A stretch of 64,000 bases of DNA from Butyrivibrio sp. VCB2006. Its GTDB lineage: Bacteria > Bacillota > Clostridia > Lachnospirales > Lachnospiraceae. This document shows, in pieces, positions 8,669 to 17,498 of this stretch; the first letter of the stretch is position 1, and each line of letters opens with the position of its first letter. The DNA is taken from NCBI RefSeq assembly GCF_000420945.1, contig NZ_ATVX01000009.1, positions 62,001 through 126,000 on the forward strand. Direction: 5' to 3'. The position numbers and the translations under genes are program-made. Below the pieces are notes generated by a model, which was given only the letters and a program-made list of their open reading frames with translations, was not told the origin of the DNA and ran no database searches.

Positions 8669-9475
8669 ATGGCAATAAAGATAGCAGTAGCAAATCAAAA
8701 GGGCGGAGTAGGTAAAACCACAACAGCAGTAAACCTTGCAGATGCATTAAGACACTTCAACTATAAGGTACTGTTCATAGATCTTGACCCACAGCATAAC
8801 TCAACCAGCACCTATGGAGCTGTAATAGAAGATGAGAACACCATAGTAGATCTGTTGAAGAAGGACTGTACTGCAAAAGAAGCTATTCAGACAACTCCTT
8901 TAGGAGACATAATCGCAGGAGATGGCCTTCTGGCAACAGAAGAGAACTACTTTAATTCACAAAAAGCCAGAGAGAGGATTCTTAAGAGCCAGTTAAAAGA
9001 ACTGGAAGATGATTACGATTTCATCATCATGGATACACCGCCAAACCTTGGAATCTATATGATAAATGCTCTTACAGCCGCTGATGGCTGCATTATTCCT
9101 ATAAAAGCAGAGCAATATGCTATAGATGGTCTTGGACTTCTTATTGAGACAATAAACGAAGTAATTGATCTTTTAAATGAAAACCTCAAAATCTATGGTG
9201 TCCTGATGACTTCATATGACGCAAGAAATGGTCTGGATGTAGGAATAAAAGAAGCTCTTCCGGAAGTGGGCGAAGCAAGAGGATTTAAAGCATTCGATAC
9301 ACAGATCCGTATCAGCCAGGATGTTAAGAAAGCCCAGGCAATCAGAGATTCCGTTGATGAAGACGGCAACCTTATAGTGGCAAACAGATCACTTTTTGAA
9401 AACTTTAAAGCAAGTAACGCAGCTGTAGACTATGTTAATTTCACAAAAGAAGTATTGGAGGTAATCAATGGCTAA
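8669..9475 (+). CDS. parA: ParA partition ATPase
   Basis: A 268-residue Walker-type ATPase that segregates plasmid copies over the nucleoid. It has the deviant Walker A motif near the N-terminus (KGGVGKTTTAVNLA, residues 11-24), an A-prime motif (DLDPQHNST) and a Walker B region (DFIIMDTPP, about 117-125). It lacks an N-terminal helix-turn-helix extension, placing it with type Ib (short) ParA proteins, whose partner is a small RHH protein, as found next door. The Shine-Dalgarno AGGAGG precedes the ATG, and CTATTAG sites lie within 35 bases, so autoregulation by the partner is likely. Confidence 0.95.
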   Translation: MAIKIAVANQKGGVGKTTTAVNLADALRHFNYKVLFIDLDPQHNSTSTYGAVIEDENTIVDLLKKDCTAKEAIQTTPLGDIIAGDGLLATEENYFNSQKARERILKSQLKELEDDYDFIIMDTPPNLGIYMINALTAADGCIIPIKAEQYAIDGLGLLIETINEVIDLLNENLKIYGVLMTSYDARNGLDVGIKEALPEVGEARGFKAFDTQIRISQDVKKAQAIRDSVDEDGNLIVANRSLFENFKASNAAVDYVNFTKEVLEVING

Positions 9476-9875
9476 GCACACACAGAAAAACGATGCACTT
9501 GGAATGTTTGGTAACACAAAACCAGTAAATATCAAGAAACAGCCTGCAAAAGAGACTCCAAAGAAAGCTGAAATTGTAGAGGAAGCAGAGAAGAAAGCTC
9601 CATCACCTAAAGCTGAAAAGGTAGAAGAGAAGATTCCTGAAAAGAAGACAGAACCAAAAGTTGAGCAGGAAGCTAATCCTGTAGAAACACCAGCATTGTC
9701 AGGAATGGGATTAAAGCTTACAATGGATCTGGAGAAGAAAGAACGCACTAAGAGAACAAGATGTTTCTATCTTAGCGATGAAACTTATGAAAAGCTTGTA
9801 GAAATGTCAAAAAAGAGTCAGTCAAATGCTTCTGAGTATCTGGAATTCATTTTAAAGCAGGTACTGTTTAATTAA
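9468..9875 (+). CDS. parB: small ParB-like centromere-binding protein (ribbon-helix-helix)
   Basis: A 135-residue protein overlapping parA by eight bases. The first 85 residues are low-complexity and rich in Lys, Glu and Pro, so probably disordered. The last 45 (from RTRCFYLSDETYEKLVEMSK) look like a ribbon-helix-helix fold. This matches type Ib ParB proteins, in which a flexible tail stimulates ParA and the RHH domain binds phased repeats. The likely target is the CTAATAG array upstream of parA. The family call rests on position, size and fold pattern. Confidence 0.8.
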   Translation: MAKHTQKNDALGMFGNTKPVNIKKQPAKETPKKAEIVEEAEKKAPSPKAEKVEEKIPEKKTEPKVEQEANPVETPALSGMGLKLTMDLEKKERTKRTRCFYLSDETYEKLVEMSKKSQSNASEYLEFILKQVLFN

Positions 9876-9879
9876 GGAT

Positions 9880-9888
9880 TTATCCACA
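9880..9888 (+). promoter_or_regulatory. perfect DnaA box, left end of origin
   Basis: TTATCCACA, the consensus DnaA box, immediately followed by a reverse iteron. With the box at 10240 it forms the outer part of an inverted repeat about 23 bases long, with one mismatch between the arms (9880-9902 against 10226-10248). The AT-rich segment at 9903-9970 lies inside the pair. Confidence 0.75.
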
Positions 9889-10239
9889 ACCAATAATTAC
9901 GTTTTTAGATTGCTTATATAAATATATATTAATAAACAACAACAGAGAAAAATTAATTTGTTTGTTTAGGGACTGCGAAAGCCCAGTATTTAAGCCAATT
10001 GTAGCGATTTGGAAAGTAAGAAATGGATTAATAGAGCGTAGCTGTTGGTTACACGTAACGTAGAAAATGGATTATATTGGCGGTAAGAATGGTGATTGTC
10101 AGAAAAAACATACACCAATCTTACCGCTTTTTGTACCCATAAATAACGTAAATGCAGGTAAATACGTAAAGTCTGGATACAAATGATGACCTGGAAAGGG
10201 CAGTAGAAAGGCTTATTCCGAAAGTACGTAATAATTGGT

Positions 10240-10248
10240 TGTGGATAA
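10240..10248 (-). promoter_or_regulatory. perfect DnaA box, inverted partner
   Basis: TGTGGATAA, a consensus DnaA box on the minus strand, immediately preceded by the forward iteron at 10226. Together with the 9880 box it brackets about 340 bases of origin sequence. Because a DnaA gene is encoded on this same replicon, either the host DnaA or the local one could bind here. Confidence 0.75.
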
Positions 10249-11080
10249 CTCGGAATATACACCTAAAACTACGCATTTAGATCAAAATAGGTGTTTTTAA
10301 CGTAATTTTTGGTGTATATATCATTGACCAAACCGGTTAAGAATCATAAGGAGCCTATATTTGAGCTTATATATAACGAGAAATATCTACGTAGAAATTG
10401 GATGTATAATCAGTACACCAAAAATTACGTTTTTAGACTCAAAAACAGTGTCTCAGGATACTTTTGGGCAAAATCTAGATTGAAGAATATCCAGTATTTA
10501 TGCGTCATGTAGAAATCTACGTAAAAATTGGTGTATAGGGAATATGAGTGTACCAATTTTTACGTGTTCAGAACCAGATAAGAACTATCTACGTAGAAAA
10601 TGGATTAATATAATAGAATATCGACTATATCGGTCAATATATTAAAAATCACGTTGATGCCAGATATAGTACACGATTGAAGCATTATTAGACAGAAGTA
10701 TGTATACACCAAAAATTACGTAGATGGGCTTAGATGATCTTCGTTAGAAGTAAAAGCGTAAAAAATGGTGCATGTTTTTTGTGGCAAATACTCCAGATAA
10801 ATAGAAAGAAGGATATATAAACGTAGTTTTTGGATTGAAAGATACACCAAAAGCTACGTTTTTTGCATAGAAGGCCGGAATACAAACTACGTAGAGTTTG
10901 GTGGCTAGAATCAATCCAATCTCTACTGATTTTTCTTTAAAAGCGTAGTAAATGGTTGTAAAATATAAACCAAACGCTACGCTTTTTGTTGACATCGGCG
11001 TAGAGCTTGGTTTATTCTAAAATCAAGGGTAAATACGTAGAAAATGGTTTAATGAACGTAGTAATTGGTGGGGGAATTAG

Positions 11081-12418
11081 ATGAGTAAGGCAAATGAGCC
11101 GCTTTATAATTTGAGCTTGGTAAAATCAAATGACATGATTTCAGCCAAGTATAAGGCGACACTTCTTGAAAACCAGGTTATGGCCATTGCTTTAACCAGA
11201 ATAGAAGTGAATGAGAATGATAAAGAGCATCCTTTAGTAGCCCGGCTGTATCCGAGAGAACTCAAAAAACTAGTAAGTGATGACAGACATATATATAGAG
11301 ATCTTAAAGATCTTGCGAAGACAATAACCGGACATACGATGTTTCTTGAGGATGGAAAGGGAAACTTCAAGGCTTTTTCTGTAGTTCCTAATGCTATCTA
11401 TAAGGATGGAGTCTTTAGTATTATCTTTAACAGTGAGCTTAAAGAGCATATCTTAGGACTGGAGAAGAACTATACAACGTTGGAATTGTCAGTAATGACT
11501 GATTTTGAAAGGAACTCTTCATTCCGTATATATGAGCTACTAAAGAAGGATCTTTACAAGAGTAAGCCCGATGTTAATGACGGAAGAGTAGATGTACAGT
11601 ACAATCTGTCAGAGTTCAGATTCATGATTGGCCTTGCAAATGGTGATGATCCGATAGTTGCTAAGGTTATGGCCAGACAAGGGCAGAATATTGATTGGGA
11701 TGCTGTTTATGCGAAACTCCCCAAAGACAGCAAGAAATATGATCCCTGGTACGAGGTTCAGAGAAATGTCCTTAGACCTGCTCAGAAGGAACTCAAAGAA
11801 AAGAGCGATATAAGGTTTGAGTATGAAGGCCTGAAGAATGGCAAGAAAACAGCAGAGATTCTTTTCCATATCTATCCTAATAAGCCTTCAATTTCTGTTA
11901 TTTCCAAGTCCAAGGTTATAGAGAGGGAACAGCTTAACAGACAGCTTGAAATCCCTTACGATCTGGAACAGTTTGCGCCGCTATATGATGAATTTATAGG
12001 TCATAACGAGTTGACCAAGGAAGATATTGATCTGCTTCTTGTAAAAGCTGATTTCGACAGCAAGAAAGTTATAGCTGCGATCGATTATGCTGATGAGCAG
12101 CCACATGTATATAACTACATGGGATTTCTTATTAGAGCTATCGAAGAAGGCTACACGCAAACATTTACAATTAATGGAGATGCAGAAAAAGGCGCAGGAT
12201 TCGTCAAATTTAAGGAAGCGTATAAAGAAGGCAAGAGGACAGGAGATATTCAGAAGGCTGCCTGGGAAAGAATTCAGAAAAATGATGACTTCCAGGAGTT
12301 TGAGGCAATGATTGTCGAGAACGGACTGACTATAGAGCAGCTTGTTTCAATCTATTCTCTTGATGAGGTAATAAAGTTCTATTCAGACTGGAAATTCGGC
12401 AGACCACTGAACTTTTAA
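11081..12418 (+). CDS. rep: Rep_3-family replication initiator
   Basis: A 445-residue initiator of the Rep_3 (RepB/RepE-like winged-helix) superfamily. The N-terminal half starts with the typical pattern of a long helix followed by ENQVMAIALTR, then FSVVPNAIYKDGVFSIIFNSEL and FERNSSFRIYELLKK, all features of the first winged helix. A second winged-helix region covers about residues 170-275, and the C-terminal 170 residues are a less conserved extension. It binds iterons, and 22 of them lie directly upstream. A hairpin terminator follows at once. It is the most likely main initiator of this replicon. Confidence 0.9.
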   Translation: MSKANEPLYNLSLVKSNDMISAKYKATLLENQVMAIALTRIEVNENDKEHPLVARLYPRELKKLVSDDRHIYRDLKDLAKTITGHTMFLEDGKGNFKAFSVVPNAIYKDGVFSIIFNSELKEHILGLEKNYTTLELSVMTDFERNSSFRIYELLKKDLYKSKPDVNDGRVDVQYNLSEFRFMIGLANGDDPIVAKVMARQGQNIDWDAVYAKLPKDSKKYDPWYEVQRNVLRPAQKELKEKSDIRFEYEGLKNGKKTAEILFHIYPNKPSISVISKSKVIEREQLNRQLEIPYDLEQFAPLYDEFIGHNELTKEDIDLLLVKADFDSKKVIAAIDYADEQPHVYNYMGFLIRAIEEGYTQTFTINGDAEKGAGFVKFKEAYKEGKRTGDIQKAAWERIQKNDDFQEFEAMIVENGLTIEQLVSIYSLDEVIKFYSDWKFGRPLNF

Positions 12419-12425
12419 GACTATA

Positions 12426-12465
12426 AGACGTTCTAATAGAAACCCTATTAGAACGTCTATTTTTT
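12426..12465 (+). terminator. rep terminator carrying two CTAATAG-type motifs
   Basis: A perfect 14-bp stem (12426-12439 with 12445-12458), a five-base loop and a T-run. The arms contain CTAATAG (12433) and CTATTAG (12445), 12 bases apart, the same motif and spacing as in the array upstream of parA. It may serve both as terminator and as partition-protein site. Confidence 0.8.
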
Positions 12466-12553
12466 GATAAAAAGGACTAATTTTAACGTGTTGATAATTT
12501 ATTAACGATTTGCTATAATGCGAGATAGCTTGCGTCGAAGGGAGGAGTGTGCA

Positions 12554-12781
12554 ATGTGTAATTATTGTGTTCCTGGAAGTGAAAAGCTTGAAGAATGCAT
12601 CTATAACAAGAAGATAGATGCAGGCATTCTAGGGGGACTATTCCTTGACATGAGAGTTGATAGTGACAACAGCGCGGTAAGAGTAGACATCGGCAATTCG
12701 AATGGTGAGGGAGCTGGAGACTTAATCAAAATCAATTATTGCCCTTTTTGTGGCAGGGATTTGAACGAGGAAGCCAGCTAA
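12554..12781 (+). CDS. small zinc-ribbon protein, unknown function
   Basis: A 75-residue protein with cysteine pairs at the two ends (CNYC at residues 2-5 and CPFCGRDL near the C-terminus), which could hold one zinc ion. Small proteins ending in CPFCGR-L are frequent in phages and plasmids of Firmicutes, mostly uncharacterised. The ATG at 12554 is preferred over one 36 bases upstream because GGGAGG precedes it at the right distance. It is followed by a terminator and so is a single-gene unit. Confidence 0.62.
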   Translation: MCNYCVPGSEKLEECIYNKKIDAGILGGLFLDMRVDSDNSAVRVDIGNSNGEGAGDLIKINYCPFCGRDLNEEAS

Positions 12782-13163
12782 AGTATTGAGGCTAGTGTTG
12801 ATATAAATGTGTGAAAGAAGGCAGATCAGATCATTCTGGTCTGCTATTTTTTTACAGCCAAACAAAGGGTATAATATAGCAGTTGATGGCCGGGGAAAAG
12901 TTGACTAAAAAGGAAGAGATGACCGTTTACCTGCTCTATCTGAAGAACGATTAGAGAAACGCCATGGATAACACATGATATCTATAAATGCTACAGTAAC
13001 AACCCTTTTATAATAAGGCATTAAACCAAATATTAAATCGCGCTTTAACAAGTTAAAATTTGAAATCAAAGGCGTTTTTGAGGTGTTTTTGTACATGGAA
13101 TGTATTTTAAAGGTGACTAAAAAGGGAATGATATTTAAACCTTGTATCGAATAAGGAATCATA
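12782..13163. other. gene-free interval with terminator and helicase promoter
   Basis: A factor-independent terminator lies at 12821-12852: a 10-bp stem with one G-U pair, a TCAT loop, then TATTTTTTT. The remaining 300 bases hold no convincing reading frame. A stretch around 13060-13105 is rich in G and T and may contain the promoter for the helicase gene, but I cannot define its boxes. Confidence 0.5.
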
Positions 13164-15302
13164 ATGACAGATCAGGAATTTATAGCCAAATATGGAAGCA
13201 AACTAAATACTCAGCAGCTGGAAGCTGTCAGGGCCACGGAAGGACCGGTGCTTCTTCTTGCTGTTCCAGGGAGCGGTAAGACCACGGTTCTGGTCAATCG
13301 ACTTGGATACATGCTCTATGTTAAGGGGATTGATCCTTCAAATATCCTAACTCTTACCTATACAGTGGCAGCTACGAGGGATATGGCAGAACGTTTTACA
13401 GCTCTTTTTGGAGAGGATATCTCTGACAGGCTTGAGTTCAGGACCATAAATGGAATATGTGCCAAGATCATAGCTCACTATGGAAGACTTATCGGCAAGA
13501 CTTCATTTGAGCTTATCACTGACGAAAAGATCTCCGGTAAGCTCCTTACTGACATCTTTGTGAAAATCATGAAGGAGTACCCCACAGAGAGCGATATAAA
13601 GACAGTACGGACGCTTATCACCTACTGCAAGAACATGATGCTCGAGCCTAAAGAGATTAAAGAGCTGGGTGAAAATGAAGGAATAGAGCTTCTGGATATC
13701 TACGAGAGCTACAATCGTGAGCTCAAGGCCAGAAGTCTTATGGACTATGATGATCAGATGATCTATGCCTACAGGATGCTTAAAGGTTCAAAAGATTTAT
13801 TAGAGTTCTACAGGGATAAGTATCGCTATATCTGTGTGGATGAAGCCCAGGACACCTCAAAGGTTCAGCATATGATAATAGCTCTTTTGTCAGGTGAAAA
13901 GGGCAATCTGTTTATGGTAGGGGATGAGGACCAGAGTATATATGGATTCAGAGCAGCATATCCTGATGCGCTTCTTCATTTCGAGAAGGAGCATCGTGGA
14001 GCCAAAGTCCTTATCATGGACAAGAACTACAGGTCCAATGCCAAGATTGTAGAAACGGCAGACAGATTCATTCAAAAGAACTTCAGCCGTCATGAAAAGC
14101 ATATGTGCGCTACAAGGGAGGCAGAGAGCGACATCAGCTTTATATCCTTAAGTACCAGGGAATCTCAGTATAAGTACCTGCTGGAGATGGCAAAAGACGT
14201 AAAGACCCAGACAGCAGTACTTTATAGGGATAATGAGAGCATTTTGCCGCTTGTAGATCTGCTACTTAGGGAAAATGTTCCTTACAGGATAAAGAATGCA
14301 GACATGGCTTTCTTTACACACAGAGTAGTGGTAGATGCTGTAAATATCCTGAAGTTCTGCCTTAACCCTTCAGATCCCGAGTTGTTTATGAGGATATACT
14401 TCAAGTTCCAGACCTTCCTTCGTAAACCTGACGCTGAAGCCATGTGCAGGATAGCGGATGGCAGGCATATAGGGATCTTGGACGCTGCAGAGTATGTTGA
14501 TATCAATAAGCACGTTTTGGGCAATGTTAGGGCTCTCAGGACTCACTTTAGGAATATGGCCTCAGAATCCACTTATAAAGCCATAAACAGGATAGACAGG
14601 TTTATGGGCTATGGAGATTACCTTCGGGATAACAATATTGATGACAACAAGCTCTTTATCCTGAAGATGATATCTAAGAATGAGCCTACGATAGAAGGAT
14701 TTCTTGAAAGGCTTGAAGAACTGCGCCAGATCCTTACTGATGGTGAGGTCAATTACAAAAGCAAGCTGATACTTTCTACCATACATTCCAGCAAGGGCCT
14801 TGAGTATGACACTGTGTACCTGATGGACGTAATAAATGGTGTATTCCCAAGTAAGATCATTGGCTTTAAGTCGGCTTCCCCAAAGGAAAAGCGTGATTAT
14901 GAGGAGGAGCGAAGGATCTTTTACGTTGGAATTACCAGGGCAAAGGATAAGCTCTGCATATTCAAGTACGGCGATGAGGCTTCCATATTTGTCTCAGAGA
15001 TAAATCCTGAGCAAAAGCCCATAAAGAAAGAGAAGGTAAAACGGAAGAAGGAGAATGTACTTCGTAAGCCGACTCCTCTTTTAAAGAATAGGCCCGCGGT
15101 TACAAGTAAGGATAATGTCCCGGATAGTCTTATTATAGGTGAGCGTATATCATCTCCCAGGTACGGAGAAGGCACCATTACTGATGTTGTTTGGGATGAC
15201 GATGAGATTCCTATGAAGTTTACCGTGGAGTTTGATTCTGGGAATGAGAGGATATTCATGTATCCCTTTGCTTTTACGACAGGGATGAAGGTAATAGAGT
15301 GA
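13164..15302 (+). CDS. UvrD/Rep-type superfamily 1 DNA helicase
   Basis: A 712-residue 3'-5' helicase of the UvrD/PcrA/Rep group. The Q motif (LNTQQLEAV), Walker A (AVPGSGKTTVL, about 32-42), motif II (DEAQD, about 226-230), motif III (GDEDQSIYGFR), motif IV (NYRSN) and motif VI (EERRIFYVGITRAKD, near 585) are all intact, so it should be active. It ends with a basic linker and a Tudor-like SPRYGEGTI segment as in PcrA. It could aid plasmid replication or recombination. It overlaps the next gene by four bases or lies just upstream of it, depending on that gene's start. Confidence 0.92.
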   Translation: MTDQEFIAKYGSKLNTQQLEAVRATEGPVLLLAVPGSGKTTVLVNRLGYMLYVKGIDPSNILTLTYTVAATRDMAERFTALFGEDISDRLEFRTINGICAKIIAHYGRLIGKTSFELITDEKISGKLLTDIFVKIMKEYPTESDIKTVRTLITYCKNMMLEPKEIKELGENEGIELLDIYESYNRELKARSLMDYDDQMIYAYRMLKGSKDLLEFYRDKYRYICVDEAQDTSKVQHMIIALLSGEKGNLFMVGDEDQSIYGFRAAYPDALLHFEKEHRGAKVLIMDKNYRSNAKIVETADRFIQKNFSRHEKHMCATREAESDISFISLSTRESQYKYLLEMAKDVKTQTAVLYRDNESILPLVDLLLRENVPYRIKNADMAFFTHRVVVDAVNILKFCLNPSDPELFMRIYFKFQTFLRKPDAEAMCRIADGRHIGILDAAEYVDINKHVLGNVRALRTHFRNMASESTYKAINRIDRFMGYGDYLRDNNIDDNKLFILKMISKNEPTIEGFLERLEELRQILTDGEVNYKSKLILSTIHSSKGLEYDTVYLMDVINGVFPSKIIGFKSASPKEKRDYEEERRIFYVGITRAKDKLCIFKYGDEASIFVSEINPEQKPIKKEKVKRKKENVLRKPTPLLKNRPAVTSKDNVPDSLIIGERISSPRYGEGTITDVVWDDDEIPMKFTVEFDSGNERIFMYPFAFTTGMKVIE

Positions 15303-15316
15303 GAGGCGATGGTAAG

Positions 15317-16006
15317 GTGACAGTAAGAAAACGGATAAGAAAGATCTTTACAAAGCAGGAGCAGATGTCAGAAGCTCTTTTTCTGAATCTTATCCTGGCA
15401 TTTAGCGGCGGTTTTCAGGACGCATACACCTACATGGTGAGGGATAATGTATTTGCCAATGCTCAGACCGGAAATGTAGTGCTTATGAGCACTTATCTCA
15501 TGCAGGGACTGTGGCAAAGAGGACTGATGTACCTGTTTCCGCTGTTTTCCTTCATGGCAGGTATATTTATCTCTGATAACGTAGGCTTTTATTATCGGAA
15601 TGCGAAAAAGATACACTGGAGACAGGGGATAGTAGCTGTAGAAGCGTTGATAATGTTGATTGCGGCATTTCTTCCGCAAAACCTGAATATGCTCTGTAAC
15701 TGTCTCATCTCTTTTTCCTGCGCGCTGCAGGTGCAGTCCTTTAAGAAAGTGCATGGAAATGTGTATGCCAGCACCATGTGCATCGGAAACATAAGGAGCG
15801 GAGTGGTGTCTTTTTCCAAGTATCTTAAGACCAAGGATGTTAAGGATATCAGAAAAGCAGGAGACTATTTTGCAGTGATAGTGACTTTTGCAATAGGAGC
15901 CGGATTTGGCGGCAATCTATCAGAGCTATACATGGAAAAGACAATCCTCGTATCTTGTGTGTTGTTAATCATCTGCTCGTTTCTTATGGATCTTGATAAA
16001 GACTGA
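15317..16006 (+). CDS. YoaK/DUF1275-family membrane protein
   Basis: A 229-residue membrane protein with six predicted segments. The N-terminal motif (FSGGFQDAYTYM...FANAQTGNVV) is the signature of the DUF1275 (YoaK) family, whose function is unknown; a transport role is often suggested. The GTG at 15317 is chosen because GAGAGG ends ten bases before it; a GTG at 15299 overlapping the helicase stop (GTGA) is the alternative. It probably shares the helicase transcript. It has no visible link to replication and looks like accessory cargo. Confidence 0.82.
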   Translation: MTVRKRIRKIFTKQEQMSEALFLNLILAFSGGFQDAYTYMVRDNVFANAQTGNVVLMSTYLMQGLWQRGLMYLFPLFSFMAGIFISDNVGFYYRNAKKIHWRQGIVAVEALIMLIAAFLPQNLNMLCNCLISFSCALQVQSFKKVHGNVYASTMCIGNIRSGVVSFSKYLKTKDVKDIRKAGDYFAVIVTFAIGAGFGGNLSELYMEKTILVSCVLLIICSFLMDLDKD

Positions 16007-16050
16007 TATTGCTGCAGTCTAGGTACATGTTTAACGGAGAGGAGACCATA

Positions 16051-16341
16051 ATGAACGTAACCAGGATAGAGGATGATCGCTTAAAACCATGCCCATTCTG
16101 CGGTGAGAAACCGTGGCTGGCGCAGAGTTATGCAAAATATGGCTTTTGTAGCAGCCTGGATGAATTACCAGAGGGAGCTGAAGCCAGGGAGAATAGAGGA
16201 ACAGAAGAAGACCCCAGTATCTTATGGGAAATGAAGACTTATCGTGTGAAGTGTGGCACATCTAAATGCTTTGGAAATCACTCGCAGTATTATTATCTTA
16301 GCATAGATGAAGCATTAAAATATTGGAATAACAGGGTTTGA
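16051..16341 (+). CDS. small zinc-finger protein, Lar-like
   Basis: A 96-residue protein with CPFCGEKPWL near the N-terminus, a second Cys pair (VKCGTSKCFGNH) and the C-terminal motif EALKYWNNR. This is the layout of the Lar (restriction alleviation) family and its many phage and plasmid relatives. It might reduce host restriction, but most family members are untested. The ATG at 16051 follows GGAGAGG by eight bases, so the upstream TTG and ATG are disfavoured. Confidence 0.7.
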   Translation: MNVTRIEDDRLKPCPFCGEKPWLAQSYAKYGFCSSLDELPEGAEARENRGTEEDPSILWEMKTYRVKCGTSKCFGNHSQYYYLSIDEALKYWNNRV

Positions 16342-16352
16342 GAGGAGATTGT

Positions 16353-17363
16353 ATGAAAAAAGTTGAGATTATTGCGCTGATAGGTGCTATTACAGTATTG
16401 TCTGCAGGTTGTGGCAGCAAGCCTGCAGATGTGTCGGGTAAAGAAACAGCAATAGAGACTGCCACTGCGGAGGATTCAGTAAAAGAGAGCCTTCAGGCGC
16501 CGGTAGTAAAGGACGGAGTGATGGAGCCGGGAGAAGATGCCATAAACGTTGTATTTGAGTGGAATCCTGTTGATGGTGCAGATGGCTACGAAGTCCTCGA
16601 AGAGAATAAGTTTTGTGAAGAAGATGAGTATCGAGAAGTGACCGAGGATAGCACATCTGTTATCACTGATACCTCTTATGTTACCGGAGCGCAGGATGAC
16701 TTTGATTTCAGGATTAAGGTAAGAGCTTACCGGGGAGACGGTGAAAACAGGGAATATAGTGAGTGGAGTGACTACTCATATGGCAGTTCCTACGATAAAG
16801 CGGACAAGGTATCAGGCATTGAGTCTTCAACAGGATCTGCCACACCTGAAGAAGCAGATGCTCTGTTTAAGCAGGCTATAAACGGGGAAATTATTGTCAA
16901 TGCAGTCTACGAGGACGGGACTGATATTTCTTTCTGGATACCTGATCTGCCACAAGACCCTGAGGAGTGGGACAGTTATTCTGTTGGCGAGAGAGTAGAC
17001 CTTGATAACGACGGAGTTAATGAGCTTATTCTAAACGGACCCTATGGCGGCAAATACCTGGATGCAAGGGACGGCGGAGTTTATCAGCTCGCTGAGGGAG
17101 AAGGAACTGCTGGGCAGCTGTATTACGCGGAATATGATGGAAAGACATATATCTGTCACGTGGACAATTCTCATGGCGGCAGAGAGATCTTTTTGATGGA
17201 CCAGTACAATGGGAATGGCGCAATCGTAGAATCTACGTCGCTTACAGCTGAATACTGGGACTACGTAGAGTTTACTGCGGATGCTGCTGTATGCCATTTT
17301 GGAGACGAGGAAATATCGGTTGAAAGATATCTGGAACTAAGAAAAGAGATTTTTAAGTATTAA
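16353..17363 (+). CDS. secreted lipoprotein, fibronectin-III-like, unknown function
   Basis: A 336-residue lipoprotein: signal peptide with lipobox LSAGC (Cys near residue 20), a Thr/Glu-rich linker, then an Fn3-like beta region (VFEWNPVDGADGYEVLEE, about 65-150) and a C-terminal domain with an FG-GAP/EF-hand-like acidic loop (DLDNDGVNELIL). The ATG at 16353 is preceded by GAGAGGAG. It starts about 11 bases after the Lar-like gene. It should be anchored on the outer face of the membrane. Substrate or partner unknown. Confidence 0.75.
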   Translation: MKKVEIIALIGAITVLSAGCGSKPADVSGKETAIETATAEDSVKESLQAPVVKDGVMEPGEDAINVVFEWNPVDGADGYEVLEENKFCEEDEYREVTEDSTSVITDTSYVTGAQDDFDFRIKVRAYRGDGENREYSEWSDYSYGSSYDKADKVSGIESSTGSATPEEADALFKQAINGEIIVNAVYEDGTDISFWIPDLPQDPEEWDSYSVGERVDLDNDGVNELILNGPYGGKYLDARDGGVYQLAEGEGTAGQLYYAEYDGKTYICHVDNSHGGREIFLMDQYNGNGAIVESTSLTAEYWDYVEFTADAAVCHFGDEEISVERYLELRKEIFKY

Positions 17364-17430
17364 AGATGAATACAGAAATGACTAAACTGCAGGACATCTT
17401 GCCTTTTTGGGAAAAACTGTATATAATTCT

Positions 17431-17473
17431 AATTAACCGAAATGGATTTGGGCTAAATTGATTTCGGTTAATT
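17431..17473. promoter_or_regulatory. 13-bp inverted repeat upstream of ATPase gene
   Basis: Perfect arms AATTAACCGAAAT (17431-17443) and ATTTCGGTTAATT (17461-17473) separated by 17 bases, ending 25 bases before the ATPase start. The arm core TTTCGGTTAA resembles TTTCGGCTAA in the palindrome just upstream of the DUF4143 ATPase at 33234. It could be an operator or an mRNA leader hairpin. Confidence 0.6.
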
Positions 17474-17498
17474 GCATTTAGGTGGATGGAGGATAAAC

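Larger units (their letters stand above)
9876..11080. other. oriV: iteron-type replication origin
   Basis: A 1.2 kb non-coding region between parB and rep. A 13-base iteron, RCGTANNNNNTGG, occurs about 22 times. Forward copies start at 10036, 10058, 10164, 10226, 10300, 10389, 10519, 10591, 10756, 10821, 10889, 10943, 10998, 11035 and 11056; reverse copies start at 9890, 10262, 10418, 10553, 10709, 10847 and 10970. Many form inverted pairs 26-38 bases apart. Weaker copies add to this. An AT-rich stretch at 9903-9970 next to a DnaA box could be the unwinding element. The last iteron ends 12 bases before rep, so Rep probably represses itself. Confidence 0.85.

Noticed and set aside
10309-10995. 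Open frames inside the origin region (for example 10309-10512 plus and 10744-10995 minus)
   Set aside because: They are made of translated iterons, have no ribosome sites and poor protein composition.
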